Shown: positions 36,064 to 46,000 of the stretch, piece after piece
How the letters are laid out: each line of letters begins with the position of its first letter
How positions within the stretch are numbered: the first letter of the stretch is position 1
Source of the DNA: Candidatus Rokuibacteriota bacterium
GTDB taxonomy: Bacteria; Methylomirabilota; Methylomirabilia; Rokubacteriales; CSP1-6
Assembly (NCBI GenBank): GCA_003220535.1
Contig: QHSU01000029.1
Span: forward strand, 1-46,971
Reading direction: 5' to 3'
Length of the DNA: 46,971 bases
Notes under the pieces: generated by a model
The model's input: the letters and a program-made list of their open reading frames with translations, nothing else
The model's database searches: none
What the model was told of the DNA's origin: nothing
Translations under genes and position numbers: made by a program

Positions 36064-36103
36064 CTGCCGGGGAGTCTAGCCGAACGCCACGAGGCGCACC
36101 AGC
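36064..36103 (-). repeat. Array intergenic module, copy 3
   Basis: Starts two bases before the ATG of gene 3 (CTGCCGGGGAGTCTAGCCGA). Here the GGAGG/GTG stretch that separates module and gene in copies 1 and 2 is missing, so the start of gene 3 lacks a good ribosome site. Confidence 0.55.
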
Positions 36104-36132
36104 GCGCCCCGGCCGGCACTGCACCGGGGCGC
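36104..36132 (-). terminator. GC-rich hairpin after substrate-binding gene 4
   Basis: A perfect 9-bp stem (GCGCCCCGG / CCGGGGCGC) with an 11-base loop, 13 bases downstream of the stop of the gene ending at 36146. There is no T-tract. The same hairpin recurs at 37171, so it is a conserved part of the array. Confidence 0.5.
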
Positions 36133-36145
36133 GGGTCAGCACGCG

Positions 36146-37132
36146 CTATTCGATCACCTGATCCGCCCGGCCCAGTATGGATTGAGGAATCGTGATGCCG
36201 AGCGCCTTTGCGGCCTTCAGATTGATCACCAGTTCGAACTTCGTCGGCTGCTCAACGGGAAGGTCGGCGGGCTTGGCGCCCTTGAGGATCTTGTCGACGA
36301 AGACGGCGGCACGCCGAAAGGTTTCGGGAATGTTCGGCCCGTAGGACATGAGCCCGCCAGCGTCGACGAATTGCCGGAAGGCGTACATGGCGGGCAGGCG
36401 AGTCCGAGCCACGGTCTCCACAATGCGGGAGCGGTGGCTCACCAGCATCGAGTCCTCGATTGCCAATATTCCGTTGGACTGCGTGCCGAGGATCGCCTCG
36501 AACGCGCTCGCCAGCTCGTCGGGCCCTCGCACGGCGACCCCGTGCCAGCGGAGCCCCAGGGTCTGGCAGGCGGTCTCGACCTCTCTGAGCATGAGGACGT
36601 TGCCCGGGTTGGCTGGATACCAGAGCACAGCTACCCGCGACAGCCGTGGGACTGTTTCTTTGAGCAACTGAAGTCGCTTTGAGGTCAGCTCCAGAGACAG
36701 AATGGCCAGCCCCGTCAGGTTGCCTCCCGGGTGGGCGATGCTTGCGACAATGCCGAGGGCCACCGGGTCCATCACCGTGGCCATGATGATGGGGACCACA
36801 TCCGTTGCCCGCCTGAGGGTGAGGATCGCTTCGCTGCCCGAGGTGACCAGCACATCTGGCCGAGTGCTCAGAAGCTCCGCAGCGAGTCCCCGCAACAGAT
36901 CCGGCTTCCCTTCTGCCCACCGGATCTCCAGCACCAGATTCTGTTTCTCGACGTAGCCCAGCTCGCCCAGCCCTTCCCGAAGCGCCTGGATATACGTACC
37001 GCCTGCTCCAGCACGCGGCGGCAACATCAGCACGCCAATCCGAGGCATCTTCCCCGCTGACTGCGCTTCAGCGGCGAGCGGCGCAAGAATGAGGCCGAGA
37101 CTGAGAACGACCGCAAGCGGGATCAACCACAT
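36146..37132 (-). CDS. ABC-type substrate-binding protein, copy 4
   Basis: A 328-aa protein from the ATG at 37132 with signal peptide MWLIPLAVVLSLGLILAPLA (cleaved near AEAQS), then KMPRIGVLMLPPRAGAGGTY, GYVEKQNLVLEIRWAEGKPD, DVLVTSGSEAILTLRRAT, IIMATVMDPVALGIVASIAH and PGGNLTGLAILSLELTSKRL, ending with the family tail RADQVIE. As in the other copies, the last ~40 residues are nearly identical to the sisters while the middle diverges, a pattern that fits duplication with selection on the ligand pocket or gene conversion at the 3' end. No transport partners nearby. Confidence 0.92.
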   Translation of the reverse strand: MWLIPLAVVLSLGLILAPLAAEAQSAGKMPRIGVLMLPPRAGAGGTYIQALREGLGELGYVEKQNLVLEIRWAEGKPDLLRGLAAELLSTRPDVLVTSGSEAILTLRRATDVVPIIMATVMDPVALGIVASIAHPGGNLTGLAILSLELTSKRLQLLKETVPRLSRVAVLWYPANPGNVLMLREVETACQTLGLRWHGVAVRGPDELASAFEAILGTQSNGILAIEDSMLVSHRSRIVETVARTRLPAMYAFRQFVDAGGLMSYGPNIPETFRRAAVFVDKILKGAKPADLPVEQPTKFELVINLKAAKALGITIPQSILGRADQVIE

Positions 37133-37133
37133 A

Positions 37134-37170
37134 TTGCCGGGAGTCTAGCCGACTGCCACGACGCGCACCA
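37134..37170 (-). repeat. Array intergenic module, copy 4
   Basis: TTGCCGGGAGTCTAGCCGAC... immediately upstream of the gene 4 start, slightly diverged from copies 1-3. Confidence 0.55.
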
Positions 37171-37199
37171 GCGCCCCGGCCGGGGCTGCACCGGGGCGC
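37171..37199 (-). terminator. GC-rich hairpin after substrate-binding gene 5
   Basis: The same perfect 9-bp GCGCCCCGG / CCGGGGCGC stem and 11-base loop as at 36104, 12 bases past the stop of the gene ending at 37212. It likely marks a transcript end or protects the 3' end; no T-tract is seen. Confidence 0.5.
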
Positions 37200-37211
37200 G
37201 GGGACAGCACG

Positions 37212-38213
37212 CTACTGGATCACTTGATCTGCCCGCCCCAGCACTGACGGCGGGATCGTGATTCCCAGCGCCTTCGCGGTCTTGAGGTTGATCACCAACT
37301 CGAACTTGGTGGGCTGCTCGATTGGCAGGTCTCCAGGCTTGGCTCCCTTCAGGATCTTGTCAACGAAGGTGGCGGAGCGCAAGAATAGGTCCTCGTAGTT
37401 TGGAGAATAGGACATCAGACCGCCGACGACGACAAAGTCCCTATAGGGGTATATCGCTGGCAGCCGATTCTTGGCGACGAAATCCACGATTTGTGTGCGG
37501 TGGGCGAGCAGGAAGCGGTCCGCGAGCATCACTAGGCCATCGGGACGCTGGCGAACGAGCTTGGCAAACGCATCCTTGAACTCTTCAGGCCCTCGCAGGT
37601 CTACGGGTTGCACTTTCACGCCCAACGCCCGAGCACTGACCTGGGTCTGTTCCCAAACGATAGTGTTGTACGGGTTAGCGGTGTTCAGAAGAACGGCGAC
37701 CGTAGTCAGCGTTGGGAAGACCTCCCTGAGAAGCTCCAGGCGTTTTCCTTCTAGGTCCGGGACCATCGCGGTCAATCCTGTGAGGTTCCCGCCTGGCCGG
37801 GCAAGGCTAGAGACAAGCCCAGCTCCAACCGCATCCCCGGTGACCGCCATGACGATAGGGATCGTCTGGGTTGCCCGTTTTGCCGCCAAGGCACCTGGTG
37901 TCCCTGCCGTCAGGATGAGATCCACCTTCAGGCGCACAAGCTCCGCCACGAGGTCGGGCAAGCGATGGTAGTTCCCTTCTGCCCACCGGTACTCGATGGC
38001 GATGTTCTGTCCCTCAACGTAGCCGAGATCGCGTAGCCCCTTCTGGAATGCCTTGACAAGCTCGGGCTCGAGCGATGCGGAACTTGCCCCAAGATAGCCG
38101 ATCCGAGGAAGCCGAACCCTCTGCTGCGCCTTATACTCCTGTGCGCTCGCTGTGGAGCCAAGTGGAGTCAATGCTATGACGAGGCCCGTGGTGAAACGGC
38201 GACGCGATATCAC
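37212..38213 (-). CDS. ABC-type substrate-binding protein, copy 5
   Basis: A 333-aa protein from the GTG at 38213. Its leader is different from the other copies: MISRRRFTTGLVIALTPLG, with an RRRF motif close to a twin-arginine signal, then SAQEYKAQQRVRLPRIGYLG. The rest is typical: YVEGQNIAIEYRWAEGNYHR, LILTAGTPGALAAKRATQ, IVMAVTGDAVGAGLVSSLAR and PGGNLTGLTAMVPDLEGKRL, ending [20 protein letters not shown] and RADQVIQ. It is first in the array. The start overlaps the stop of a tiny ORF encoding a second signal-peptide-like leader (38210-38287). Confidence 0.9.
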   Translation of the reverse strand: MISRRRFTTGLVIALTPLGSTASAQEYKAQQRVRLPRIGYLGASSASLEPELVKAFQKGLRDLGYVEGQNIAIEYRWAEGNYHRLPDLVAELVRLKVDLILTAGTPGALAAKRATQTIPIVMAVTGDAVGAGLVSSLARPGGNLTGLTAMVPDLEGKRLELLREVFPTLTTVAVLLNTANPYNTIVWEQTQVSARALGVKVQPVDLRGPEEFKDAFAKLVRQRPDGLVMLADRFLLAHRTQIVDFVAKNRLPAIYPYRDFVVVGGLMSYSPNYEDLFLRSATFVDKILKGAKPGDLPIEQPTKFELVINLKTAKALGITIPPSVLGRADQVIQ

Positions 38214-38287
38214 CGTGCGTCCTCGGCGGCGGGCGGCGCGGCGAGAGCGCCGGCCAGCGAGGACATTAGGAAGCGCCGGCGGTCCAT
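38210..38287 (-). pseudogene. Orphan signal-peptide fragment (25 codons)
   Basis: MDRRRFLMSSLAGALAAPPA is the typical leader of another substrate-binding protein of this family, but the frame stops after EDAR, overlapping the GTG of gene 5 (GTGA). It is either the 5' relic of a deleted gene or a translated leader that couples translation into gene 5. Confidence 0.55.
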
Positions 38288-38514
38288 GCCGGGATGGTGG
38301 GGCGGATGAGGGCGAAGGTCAACCAGCCGACAGGGCTAACGGGCTGGTCTAGTGTGGGCCGCCAGCCTACTCTGCCGTGCGGCTGACACCGTCAGTAGGT
38401 AGCCCACACCGGGGAGCTTTACCAACCGTGACCACTGCTGGCCTACCAGATTCCGGAAGTATGCGAGAGCCGCGAACGGGTTCGCACCGCCGCTTCGGCA
38501 TGTGATGCCACGGA
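38288..38514. other. Spacer in the array
   Basis: No gene recognised. A short minus-strand frame exists but shows no family signature. Confidence 0.35.
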
Positions 38515-38631
38515 TTACTCGATGACCTGATCCGCTCGCAGCAGCAGCGACGGCGGGATCGTCAGCCCGAGAGGCTTGGCGGTTTTGAGATTGATCACGA
38601 GTTCGACCTTCGTCGGCTGCTCGCCCTTCAT
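38515..38631 (-). pseudogene. 3' fragment of a sixth substrate-binding gene
   Basis: Thirty-eight codons ([20 protein letters not shown], then [17 protein letters not shown]) match the C-terminal tail of the neighbouring binding proteins. The ATG overlaps the stop of the response-regulator gene (ATGA). The first ~290 residues are missing, so the fragment marks the deletion or recombination edge between array and signalling operon. Confidence 0.8.
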
Positions 38632-39008
38632 TTTCGGTGATGTTCAAGGAGCTGCTCAACGGCCGCGACGAAGTCTCTCACCTTGATCGGCTTGCTCTGA
38701 TACGCGTCGAATCCGGCGTCCGTAATCCGCTGCCGGTCCGCGGTCATCACCGACGCGGTCATGGCCATAACGGGAATCCCCTGAGTGGCCGGCTCGGCTC
38801 GCAACCGTCCAAGCGCCTCGATCCCGTCGATCCCGGGGAGCCGAATGTCCATCAGGACCAGGCTCGGACGTCGCTCTTGGGCGAGGCGGACGCCCTCTTC
38901 CCCCGTCTCGGCCTCGACGATCTCGTAGCCCTTGAACGTCAACACGTCCCGGACGAGCTTGCGGTTCTTGTCGTTGTCCTCGACGACGAGGATCAGCTCA
39001 TTCGCCAC
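38628..39008 (-). CDS. Stand-alone receiver (CheY/DivK-type response regulator)
   Basis: A 126-aa receiver domain without output domain. The start is taken as the GTG at 39008 ([15 protein letters not shown]), overlapping the kinase gene by 11 nt; the open frame extends further but only antisense to the kinase end. Acidic pocket VVEDND, phospho-acceptor Asp in [10 protein letters not shown] (~residue 52), switch Thr in AMTAS and Lys in SKPI are all present. It is the likely phosphorylation target of the adjoining six-GAF kinase and would pass the signal by protein contact rather than DNA binding. Length is normal for DivK/CheY-like proteins. Confidence 0.95.
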   Translation of the reverse strand: MANELILVVEDNDKNRKLVRDVLTFKGYEIVEAETGEEGVRLAQERRPSLVLMDIRLPGIDGIEALGRLRAEPATQGIPVMAMTASVMTADRQRITDAGFDAYQSKPIKVRDFVAAVEQLLEHHRK

Positions 39009-42000
39009 GGCGTACCGGGATCCTGAACGTGAAGGTCGACCCGCGGCCCACTTCACTCTGCACCCAGATCTTGCCCCGGTGCAGCTCGACGAACTTGCGG
39101 CAAAGGGCTAGCCCGAGTCCCGTCCCCTCCTGCTTCGCCGCGCTGGTCCCCACCTGGCGGAACTCCTCGAACACCGCCTCCTGGTCCTCCGGCGCGATGC
39201 CGACCCCTGTGTCGCTGATGGACACCTCGACGAGCCCGTCCCCTGGCACGGCCTGGACCTCAATCCGGCCACCCTCAGGAGTGAACTTGATCGCATTCGA
39301 CAACAAGTTCAGCACGACCTGCCGGATCTTCCGCTCGTCCGCCCGAACCTCGCCGAGCCGCTCATCGACGATCGCCTGCAGGGTGATGCCCCGTCGCCCG
39401 GCCCGCTCCCGAACCAGGATCAGGGCGTTGTCGAGCGCGGTGGGGAGGTCGAAGTCCGTCAGCTCGAGCTCCATTCGCCCGGCTTCGACCTTCGAGAGAT
39501 CGAGGATGTCGTTGATCAGGGACAAAAGATGCGTCCCGGACGCGTGGATGTCCTTCAGGTACTCCTCCTGCTTCTCGTTCAGCTCGCCGAACATCCGCTC
39601 GGTCAGCACCTCGGAGAAGCCGATGATCGCGTTGAGCGGCGTGCGTAGCTCATGGGACATGTTGGCCAAGAACTCAGACTTGTGTTGACTGGCGACTTCG
39701 AGCTGGCGACTTTTGTCGCCGATCTCCAGGAACAGGCGCGCGTTCTGGATCGCGAGGGCGGACTGGGTAGCGAAGGTCCGTAGGAGCTCGATCACCTCAG
39801 GCGCGAACTCACCCGGTTGCCGCCGGTTCACCACCAGGCCGCCGACGATGTGGTCCTCGCTGATGAGCGGCACGGCCAGCAACGCGCGGTGGCCCAGACG
39901 CAGGAGGACCTCGCGCAGGCGACCGTGGTAGGCGTCGGGCGCCGCGATGTCGGGAATCTGGACGGGCTCGCGCGTCACTGCCAGCCGCCCGGTCGCACCC
40001 TCGCCCTTCGGAAGCGCCAGGGGCCGCGCGATCTCCAGGAACTCCTCGGGCAGGTTCTGGGTCGCCCGCAGGTGAAACACCTCAGCCGCCTCGTCGTATT
40101 CGTAGATTGCTCCCGCCTCCAAGTCGGCGAGCTGAACGGCTCGCGAGACGATGGTCGTGAGGACCGTCTCGAGGTCGAGCGTGGAGCTCACCGCCCGCCC
40201 GACCTCCCCCAGCGCCGTGAGTTGCCCCACCGACCGGGTCAGCTCCTGCGTCCGGCCCTGGAGTTCGGTGAACAGCCGCACGTTCTCCACGGCGATGACC
40301 GCTTGGTCGGCAAAGGTCTTCAGTACCTCGACGTGGGTTTCTGTGAAGGCGCCGACGCCGCGATGGGTCACGTTGATCGAGCCGATCACCTGATGCTGCC
40401 GAAGCATCGGAACGACGAGCACACTCCGGACACCTCGAGCTCGCATGTTCGCCCACACTTCGGGGGGGACCACATCAGACTCGGCTTCCAGGTCCGACAC
40501 GCGGACGACCATGCCGGTGCGAATGGCTGTCGCGGTGGCACCCTGGTTAGTCAGTGAACGCGGAAATCCTCGCATCAACTGCTCGACGTGATCCGGAGTC
40601 AAGCCGTAATGGGCGACTAAGTGAATTAGCTCGCCGTCCAAACGGTTGAGGGTTCCGTAGATTGCATCACACAGCTGCACCGCGTTCCGCACGATCGTGT
40701 CGAAAACCGGATGCACATCAGTCGGCGAACGGCTGATCACACGCAGGATCTCCGCCGTCGCCGTCTGCTGATCCAGCGCCTCGGTCACTCGGGCGTGGGC
40801 CTCGGTGAGCGCCCGGTTCTTCTCTTGCAGCTCGGTGAACAGCCGCACGTTCTCGATCGCGATTACGGCCTGGTCGGCGAAGGTCTTTAGGAGCTCGGCT
40901 TGCCGATCGGTGAACAGCCGCACCTCGCTGCGCCGGATCGTGATCGTCCCGAGAACCTCGGTCCCACGAAGCAAAGGGACGCCGAGAATCGTCCGGAACC
41001 CGCGGTTCCGCGCGAACTCACTGCTCACTGGATACACGTCTGCCTCGGCCTGCAGGTCGGCAACATGCATCGCCCGTCGTTCGCGGACCACGTGCCCCGC
41101 GAACGTACCCTGCGCCAGGGGGAGGACTGCATCGGGCTGAATCGGTCCCTCGTGGGCGACGAGACGCAGCACGTCGCCGTCGATCCGGTGGATCGCCGCG
41201 TCGAACGCGTCGCACAGACGGGCCGCGCTCGTCGCCACCGCCGCGAACACCGGCCCGACGTCCGTCGGCGACTGACTGATCACCCGTAGGATCTCGCTGG
41301 TCGCTGTCTGCTGCTCGAGCGACTCGGTCACCTGCGCGTGGGCTTGCGTCAGCGCGCGATTCTTCCCCTCCAACTCGGTAAAGAGCCGCGCGTTCTCGAT
41401 CGCAATGACCGCCTGGTCACTGAACGTCTTGAGCAGCTCCACTTCCGCATCGGAGAACAGGCCAGGCGTCAGCCGGGTGACCACGATGGCGCCGATCGCG
41501 TCGCCTGCGGACAGCATCGGGACGGCGACGCAGCTGCGGAATCCGAGCACGTGCCCGGCCTCCCGCACGGGGGCAGGCAACGACGGATCCTCGACGTCCG
41601 GGAACTGAATGGGCGACCGCGCGAGGATCGCGAGTCCCGGCCCGGTGTCCGTGCCGACGGGGCGGGGATACCGCGCACGCGCGGCGGCCAGCGCCTCGGG
41701 CGAGCCGCCGTAGTTGGCCGGGTGATACAGCATCCCACCCTCGACTCGAAACACGGCGGCGTTGGCGGCGTTGCAGAGGCGGGCCGCACTCTTCACGATC
41801 GTATCGAAGACCGGCTGGGCGTCGGTGTGGGCGCCGCTGATGACGCGAAGGATCTCGCTCGTCGCCGTCTGCTGGTCGAGCGCCTGGGTGAGGTCTCGGT
41901 TGCGCGACTCCAGCTCCTTGAACAAGCGGACGTTCTCGATGGCGATGACGGCCTGGTCGGCAAAAGTTTTCAAGAGTTCCACATGCGCATCAGAGAACGC

Positions 42001-43071
42001 GGCGATTCGCCCGTGCGCCAGCGTGATAGAGCCGATGACCTCATTCCGCCGAGACATCGGGACGGCGAGCAGGCTTCGCGAACCACGGGCGCTAAGATTC
42101 GCCATGGTCTCGCGACTGACCTCGAACCCAGGCGCTGTTTCGATGTCGTCGATGCGTACCACGCTACGGGTCCTAATTGCCTGGGCGGTAGGACCCGCGG
42201 CCGTGACAGGCCGCGGGAAGGTGCTACGCCAGTGCTCGAGCTGTTCCGGCGTGTAACCCTCATTGGCGACCGAGTGAATCATCTCGCCGTCGAATCGGTA
42301 CACACCTCCGTGGATGGCGCCGCACAATCGGACCGCATTCCGCACGATCGTGTCAAAGACAGGCTGCACGTCCGTCGGCGACTGGCTGATAACTCGGAGG
42401 ATTTCGCTCGTTGCCGTCTGCTGATCAAGGGCTTCGGTCAGCTCGTCGTTCAATTTCTGCAGCTCCGTGAACAGCCGGACGTTCTCGATCGCGATTACGG
42501 CCTGGTCGGCGAAGGTCTGCAGCAGGGCGATCTGCGCGTCCGAAAACGGTGCGACCGTCTGCCGACTCACCGTGATGGCGCCGATTGGGTTGCCGTCTCG
42601 GAGCATGGGCACCGACAGGACGGTACGAAATCCCGCGGTGATGAGAACGCTCTTTTCGAGGTCCGGATCTGTCGTGACGTCCGGTATGTGGACCACCGAT
42701 CGTGTAAAGATGGCGCGCGCTGTCACGCTCCCACGACCCACGGGACGCGGGAAGACGCGCCCGAGGAGGTGGTTCTGGACGAGACCGCTATGTGCGGCGA
42801 CGTGGATCAGGGTACCGTCAAAACGGAAGACGGTGCCTTCGCCCGCGGCGCACACCCGGGTCGCGCTCGCCGCGATGGCCTCGAACGTCGGCCGCACGTC
42901 GGTCGGCGACCCGCTGATCACGCGCAGGATCTCTCCGGTTGCCGCTTCGCGTTCGCTAGCTTGAGCTAGCGCTCCTTGAAGCTCGGCAATCCGGCGGTCT
43001 CGCGACGCCACGTGCTCGCGAAGTGCCGTGATTTCGACGAGCAGATCTGCGTGCGCCTCACCTTGAGTCAT
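38998..43071 (-). CDS. Six-GAF-domain histidine kinase
   Basis: A 1357-aa soluble sensor kinase; the ATG at 43071 (MTQGEAHADLLVEITALREH) is chosen because 110 upstream codons are antisense to the preceding gene's end. A short coiled coil leads to GAF domains starting near residues 47, 224, 407, 593, 774 and 955. The first five begin with the repeated EILRVIS....TD..P.F module and end with FADQAVIAIENVRLF (or variants), so they are internal duplications of ~180 residues. HisKA: SHELRTPLNAIIGF (His ~1139). HATPase: NLLSNAIKF, DTGVGI, GTGLGLAL. No membrane helix, so it senses cytoplasmic ligands; these are unknown. It lies 10 nt after the cyclase-like gene and overlaps the receiver gene. Confidence 0.95.
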   Translation of the reverse strand: MTQGEAHADLLVEITALREHVASRDRRIAELQGALAQASEREAATGEILRVISGSPTDVRPTFEAIAASATRVCAAGEGTVFRFDGTLIHVAAHSGLVQNHLLGRVFPRPVGRGSVTARAIFTRSVVHIPDVTTDPDLEKSVLITAGFRTVLSVPMLRDGNPIGAITVSRQTVAPFSDAQIALLQTFADQAVIAIENVRLFTELQKLNDELTEALDQQTATSEILRVISQSPTDVQPVFDTIVRNAVRLCGAIHGGVYRFDGEMIHSVANEGYTPEQLEHWRSTFPRPVTAAGPTAQAIRTRSVVRIDDIETAPGFEVSRETMANLSARGSRSLLAVPMSRRNEVIGSITLAHGRIAAFSDAHVELLKTFADQAVIAIENVRLFKELESRNRDLTQALDQQTATSEILRVISGAHTDAQPVFDTIVKSAARLCNAANAAVFRVEGGMLYHPANYGGSPEALAAARARYPRPVGTDTGPGLAILARSPIQFPDVEDPSLPAPVREAGHVLGFRSCVAVPMLSAGDAIGAIVVTRLTPGLFSDAEVELLKTFSDQAVIAIENARLFTELEGKNRALTQAHAQVTESLEQQTATSEILRVISQSPTDVGPVFAAVATSAARLCDAFDAAIHRIDGDVLRLVAHEGPIQPDAVLPLAQGTFAGHVVRERRAMHVADLQAEADVYPVSSEFARNRGFRTILGVPLLRGTEVLGTITIRRSEVRLFTDRQAELLKTFADQAVIAIENVRLFTELQEKNRALTEAHARVTEALDQQTATAEILRVISRSPTDVHPVFDTIVRNAVQLCDAIYGTLNRLDGELIHLVAHYGLTPDHVEQLMRGFPRSLTNQGATATAIRTGMVVRVSDLEAESDVVPPEVWANMRARGVRSVLVVPMLRQHQVIGSINVTHRGVGAFTETHVEVLKTFADQAVIAVENVRLFTELQGRTQELTRSVGQLTALGEVGRAVSSTLDLETVLTTIVSRAVQLADLEAGAIYEYDEAAEVFHLRATQNLPEEFLEIARPLALPKGEGATGRLAVTREPVQIPDIAAPDAYHGRLREVLLRLGHRALLAVPLISEDHIVGGLVVNRRQPGEFAPEVIELLRTFATQSALAIQNARLFLEIGDKSRQLEVASQHKSEFLANMSHELRTPLNAIIGFSEVLTERMFGELNEKQEEYLKDIHASGTHLLSLINDILDLSKVEAGRMELELTDFDLPTALDNALILVRERAGRRGITLQAIVDERLGEVRADERKIRQVVLNLLSNAIKFTPEGGRIEVQAVPGDGLVEVSISDTGVGIAPEDQEAVFEEFRQVGTSAAKQEGTGLGLALCRKFVELHRGKIWVQSEVGRGSTFTFRIPVRRGE

Positions 43072-43081
43072 GAGTCTGTTC

Positions 43082-46000
43082 TCACGCCAGGTCCCGCATC
43101 TCCGCCTCCGCACGCTCCAGCCAGAATCGCATGTCCATCTCGCTGTACATCGTCGTGGCGGTGGTGAGATGCTCCTGCGCCTGCTCGCGCTTGCCCGTGC
43201 GCCGGTAGAGTTTGCCGAGGCCGAGGTGGCAGTGGGCGACGAGCGGGCGCATGCCGAGTGCGGTGGCGAGTTCAATCGCCGCCTGGTAGTGGTTCTTGGC
43301 GTCATCCGGGCGCCGAGGACCACTATGGGAGCCGACCTCGCCGAGAAGGCGGAAGATCCAGGCTTGATTGCCTTGTTCTTTGTGGGTACGGGAGAGGGCA
43401 AGGGCCCGCCCGGCCAGATTGCTCGCCTGCTCCAGGTGGCCAGCCAGCAGATTGCCTTCGCTCAGACCGGCCACCCACAGTGCGTGGTCGGCCATGATTT
43501 TCATGGGGGCGGTCTGCTCCACTGCCTGCTCCAGTAGGGGCAAAGCTTCAGCAACGCGCGCCGAAAGCACATACGCAGAACCCAACACCGAAGCGATTCT
43601 GGGAAACATAAGCGGAATGTGTCCGAGTTGGCAGAGATTGAGAGCGCGTTCAAGCATGGAAATGGCTCTCTGAAGTTCTCCTTTGTGGAAGGATAGAAAG
43701 CCAAGACCAAAATACGCAAAAATACGGCTGTATTGGTGATCGGCCTCTTCAGCAATCCGCACCCCTTCTTCCGCAACGATGAGCCCCTCAGCAAACTCTC
43801 CCACCTCAGCGAAGCATCGGGCCAACCAGCTACGAGAGAGCATGGAGGGATAGCCCAGCAGGCCACAACGATCCCAGAGCCGCTCGCCTTTGAGGGCGGC
43901 CACGTTTCTAGCGAGAGACTCAATCGCCTGACGATAGTCACCGAGGGCGTGATAGACCTGGCCCAGGTAGAAATTCGTGGCGACCTGGAGGGCGAAATCC
44001 TCGAGAGCCGTGGCAATGCGGAGGGCGCGCTGACCGGACCCGATGGCGCGGTCTGGCTCGCCTGCGGCCCAGAAAAAATACGCTATGTAGCAGGCGGCCT
44101 GACCTAGCCGACGTCGATCGTCGAGCGCCTCGGCTAGGGCCTCAGCCTCGCGCAGGTACTCGAGCATCCGGCCGAATTCGCCGCGGGCCATGAGCGAAAG
44201 TCGAAGGCCAAAGCGGAGATCGATGGCCTGCTCGCGTGTCTCGGGGCTCCGGGGCAGATGCCGCAAGGCGCCGAGGGCCTGCTCGAGGCAGCTCACCGCC
44301 TCGCGGTTCGCTGATCGCGCCACGGCCTTGGCAGCGGCCTGGCGGAGGTACGCGACGGCCTTCGGCCACACCTCCCCCCGCAGGGCGTGCTGCGCCAGCC
44401 GCTCGACATGCTCGCCGAGTCGATCGGGCGAGAGGGTCTCGATCGCCTCCACGATCCGGGCGTGAAGCGCGCGCCGCCGCTCGTGGAGCACGCTTGTGTA
44501 GGCCACCTCGTGAGTGAGCGCGTGCTTGAAGGTGTATTCGAGATCCGGGAAGAGGCGCGTCTCGTAGAGGAACTCGGCGGCCTGCAGATGCGCGAGCCCT
44601 TCGCGCAACGCCTCCTCCGGCAGCTCTGCGATCGCGCGCAGGTGCTCAAAGGGCACGTCCTTGCCGACGACCGACGCCGATTGCAGCAGGCTCTTCGCCT
44701 GGGGCGGCAGCCGGTCGATGCGCGCCGCGAGGACGGCCTGCACGGTGGCGGGGACCTCGATGCTCCCGAGGGGTCGGGCGAGCCGGTAGCGTCCGGGCTC
44801 GCCGGCGAGCATGCCCGTCTCGACGAGCGTGCGCACGCTCTCCTCGAGGAAGAACGGGTTGCCCTCGGTGCGCTCGATCAGGAGCGGTGTCAGCGGGCGG
44901 GTGCTGGGATCGGCGCCGAGCAGGGCGCCGAGCAACTCGGTGGCGCTCGCCTCGGGCAAGGGATCGATGCGCGCCTGGCTGTAGTACGTCTTGCTGCCCC
45001 AGGGGTGGCGATACTCCGGGCGGTAGTTCAGCAGGAGCAGGAGGCGGGCGGCGGGCAGGCTCTCGATCAGGCCATCGAGCACGGCCTGGGTCTCGGCGTC
45101 GACCCAGTGGAGATCCTCGAAGACCAGGCACAGGGGCTGGCGCTGGCTCTCCCGGAGCAGCAGCCGCTTGATCGCCTCGTGCGTGTGGCGGCGGCGCTGG
45201 AGCGGGTCCAAGACCTGCCAGTCGCGGTCCTCGACGGGGACGTCGAGCAGCGCCAGGAGCGCCGGCAAGAGCGGCCGCAACGTCTCGTCGAGGGTGAGGA
45301 GCTTGTCGGTCACCTTCTCGCGGATTGTGCGGCCGTCGTCGCGCGCGTCGATCTGGAAGTAGGCTTTGAGCAGGTCGATCATCGGGAGATACGGGGTCGC
45401 CGTGGCGTAGGAGACGGAGCCGGACTCCACCACGAGCCAGTCGCCGGAGGGGCCCGAGGGCGGAGTATCCCCCTTCGATCGAAAGAACCGGTGAGAGTGG
45501 ACGAACTCGTAGAAGAGGCGGGACTTGCCCACGCCCGGCTCGCCGACCACGGCGACCACCTGACCGTGGCCCCCGCCCGCCCGCTCGAACGCGCCCCGGA
45601 GCTGCTCCATCTCGGCGTCCCGCCCCACGAACCGCGTGAAACCGCGCGCCGCCGAGCGTTCGAACCGCGTCCGCACGGCGCTCGCGCTGATGACTTCATA
45701 GACCTCGACCGGCTCGCTCAGCCCCTTGACCTTGACGGGGCCCAGCGGCTTGACGGCGACGTAGCCCTCGGCGAGCCGCAGCGTGTCCGGGGCCAGCACG
45801 ATCGACCCGGGGGCGGCCAGCTGCTCCATCCGCGCGGCGAGGTGGGTCGTCTGGCCCACGGCGGTGTAGTCCATGCGGAGGTCGCTCCCGATCGCGCGCA
45901 CGACGACTTCACCGGAGTTCAGGCCGACCCGGATCTTGACGACGGCCCCGTGCGTGCGCCGCACCTCGTCCGCGTATCGCTTGATCGCCTCCTGCATCCG

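Noticed and set aside
41338..42969. 543-codon plus-strand open frame
   Set aside because: Antisense to the GAF repeats of the kinase.
38998..43071. The regularly spaced similar segments as a CRISPR array or DNA repeat element
   Set aside because: They are ~550 bp apart and in frame, explained by duplicated GAF domains. No CRISPR-like short repeats were seen anywhere in the window.
43072..43401. Upstream 110-codon extension of the histidine kinase
   Set aside because: Arg/Ser-rich and antisense-like over the end of the preceding gene; the natural start is the ATG at 43071.
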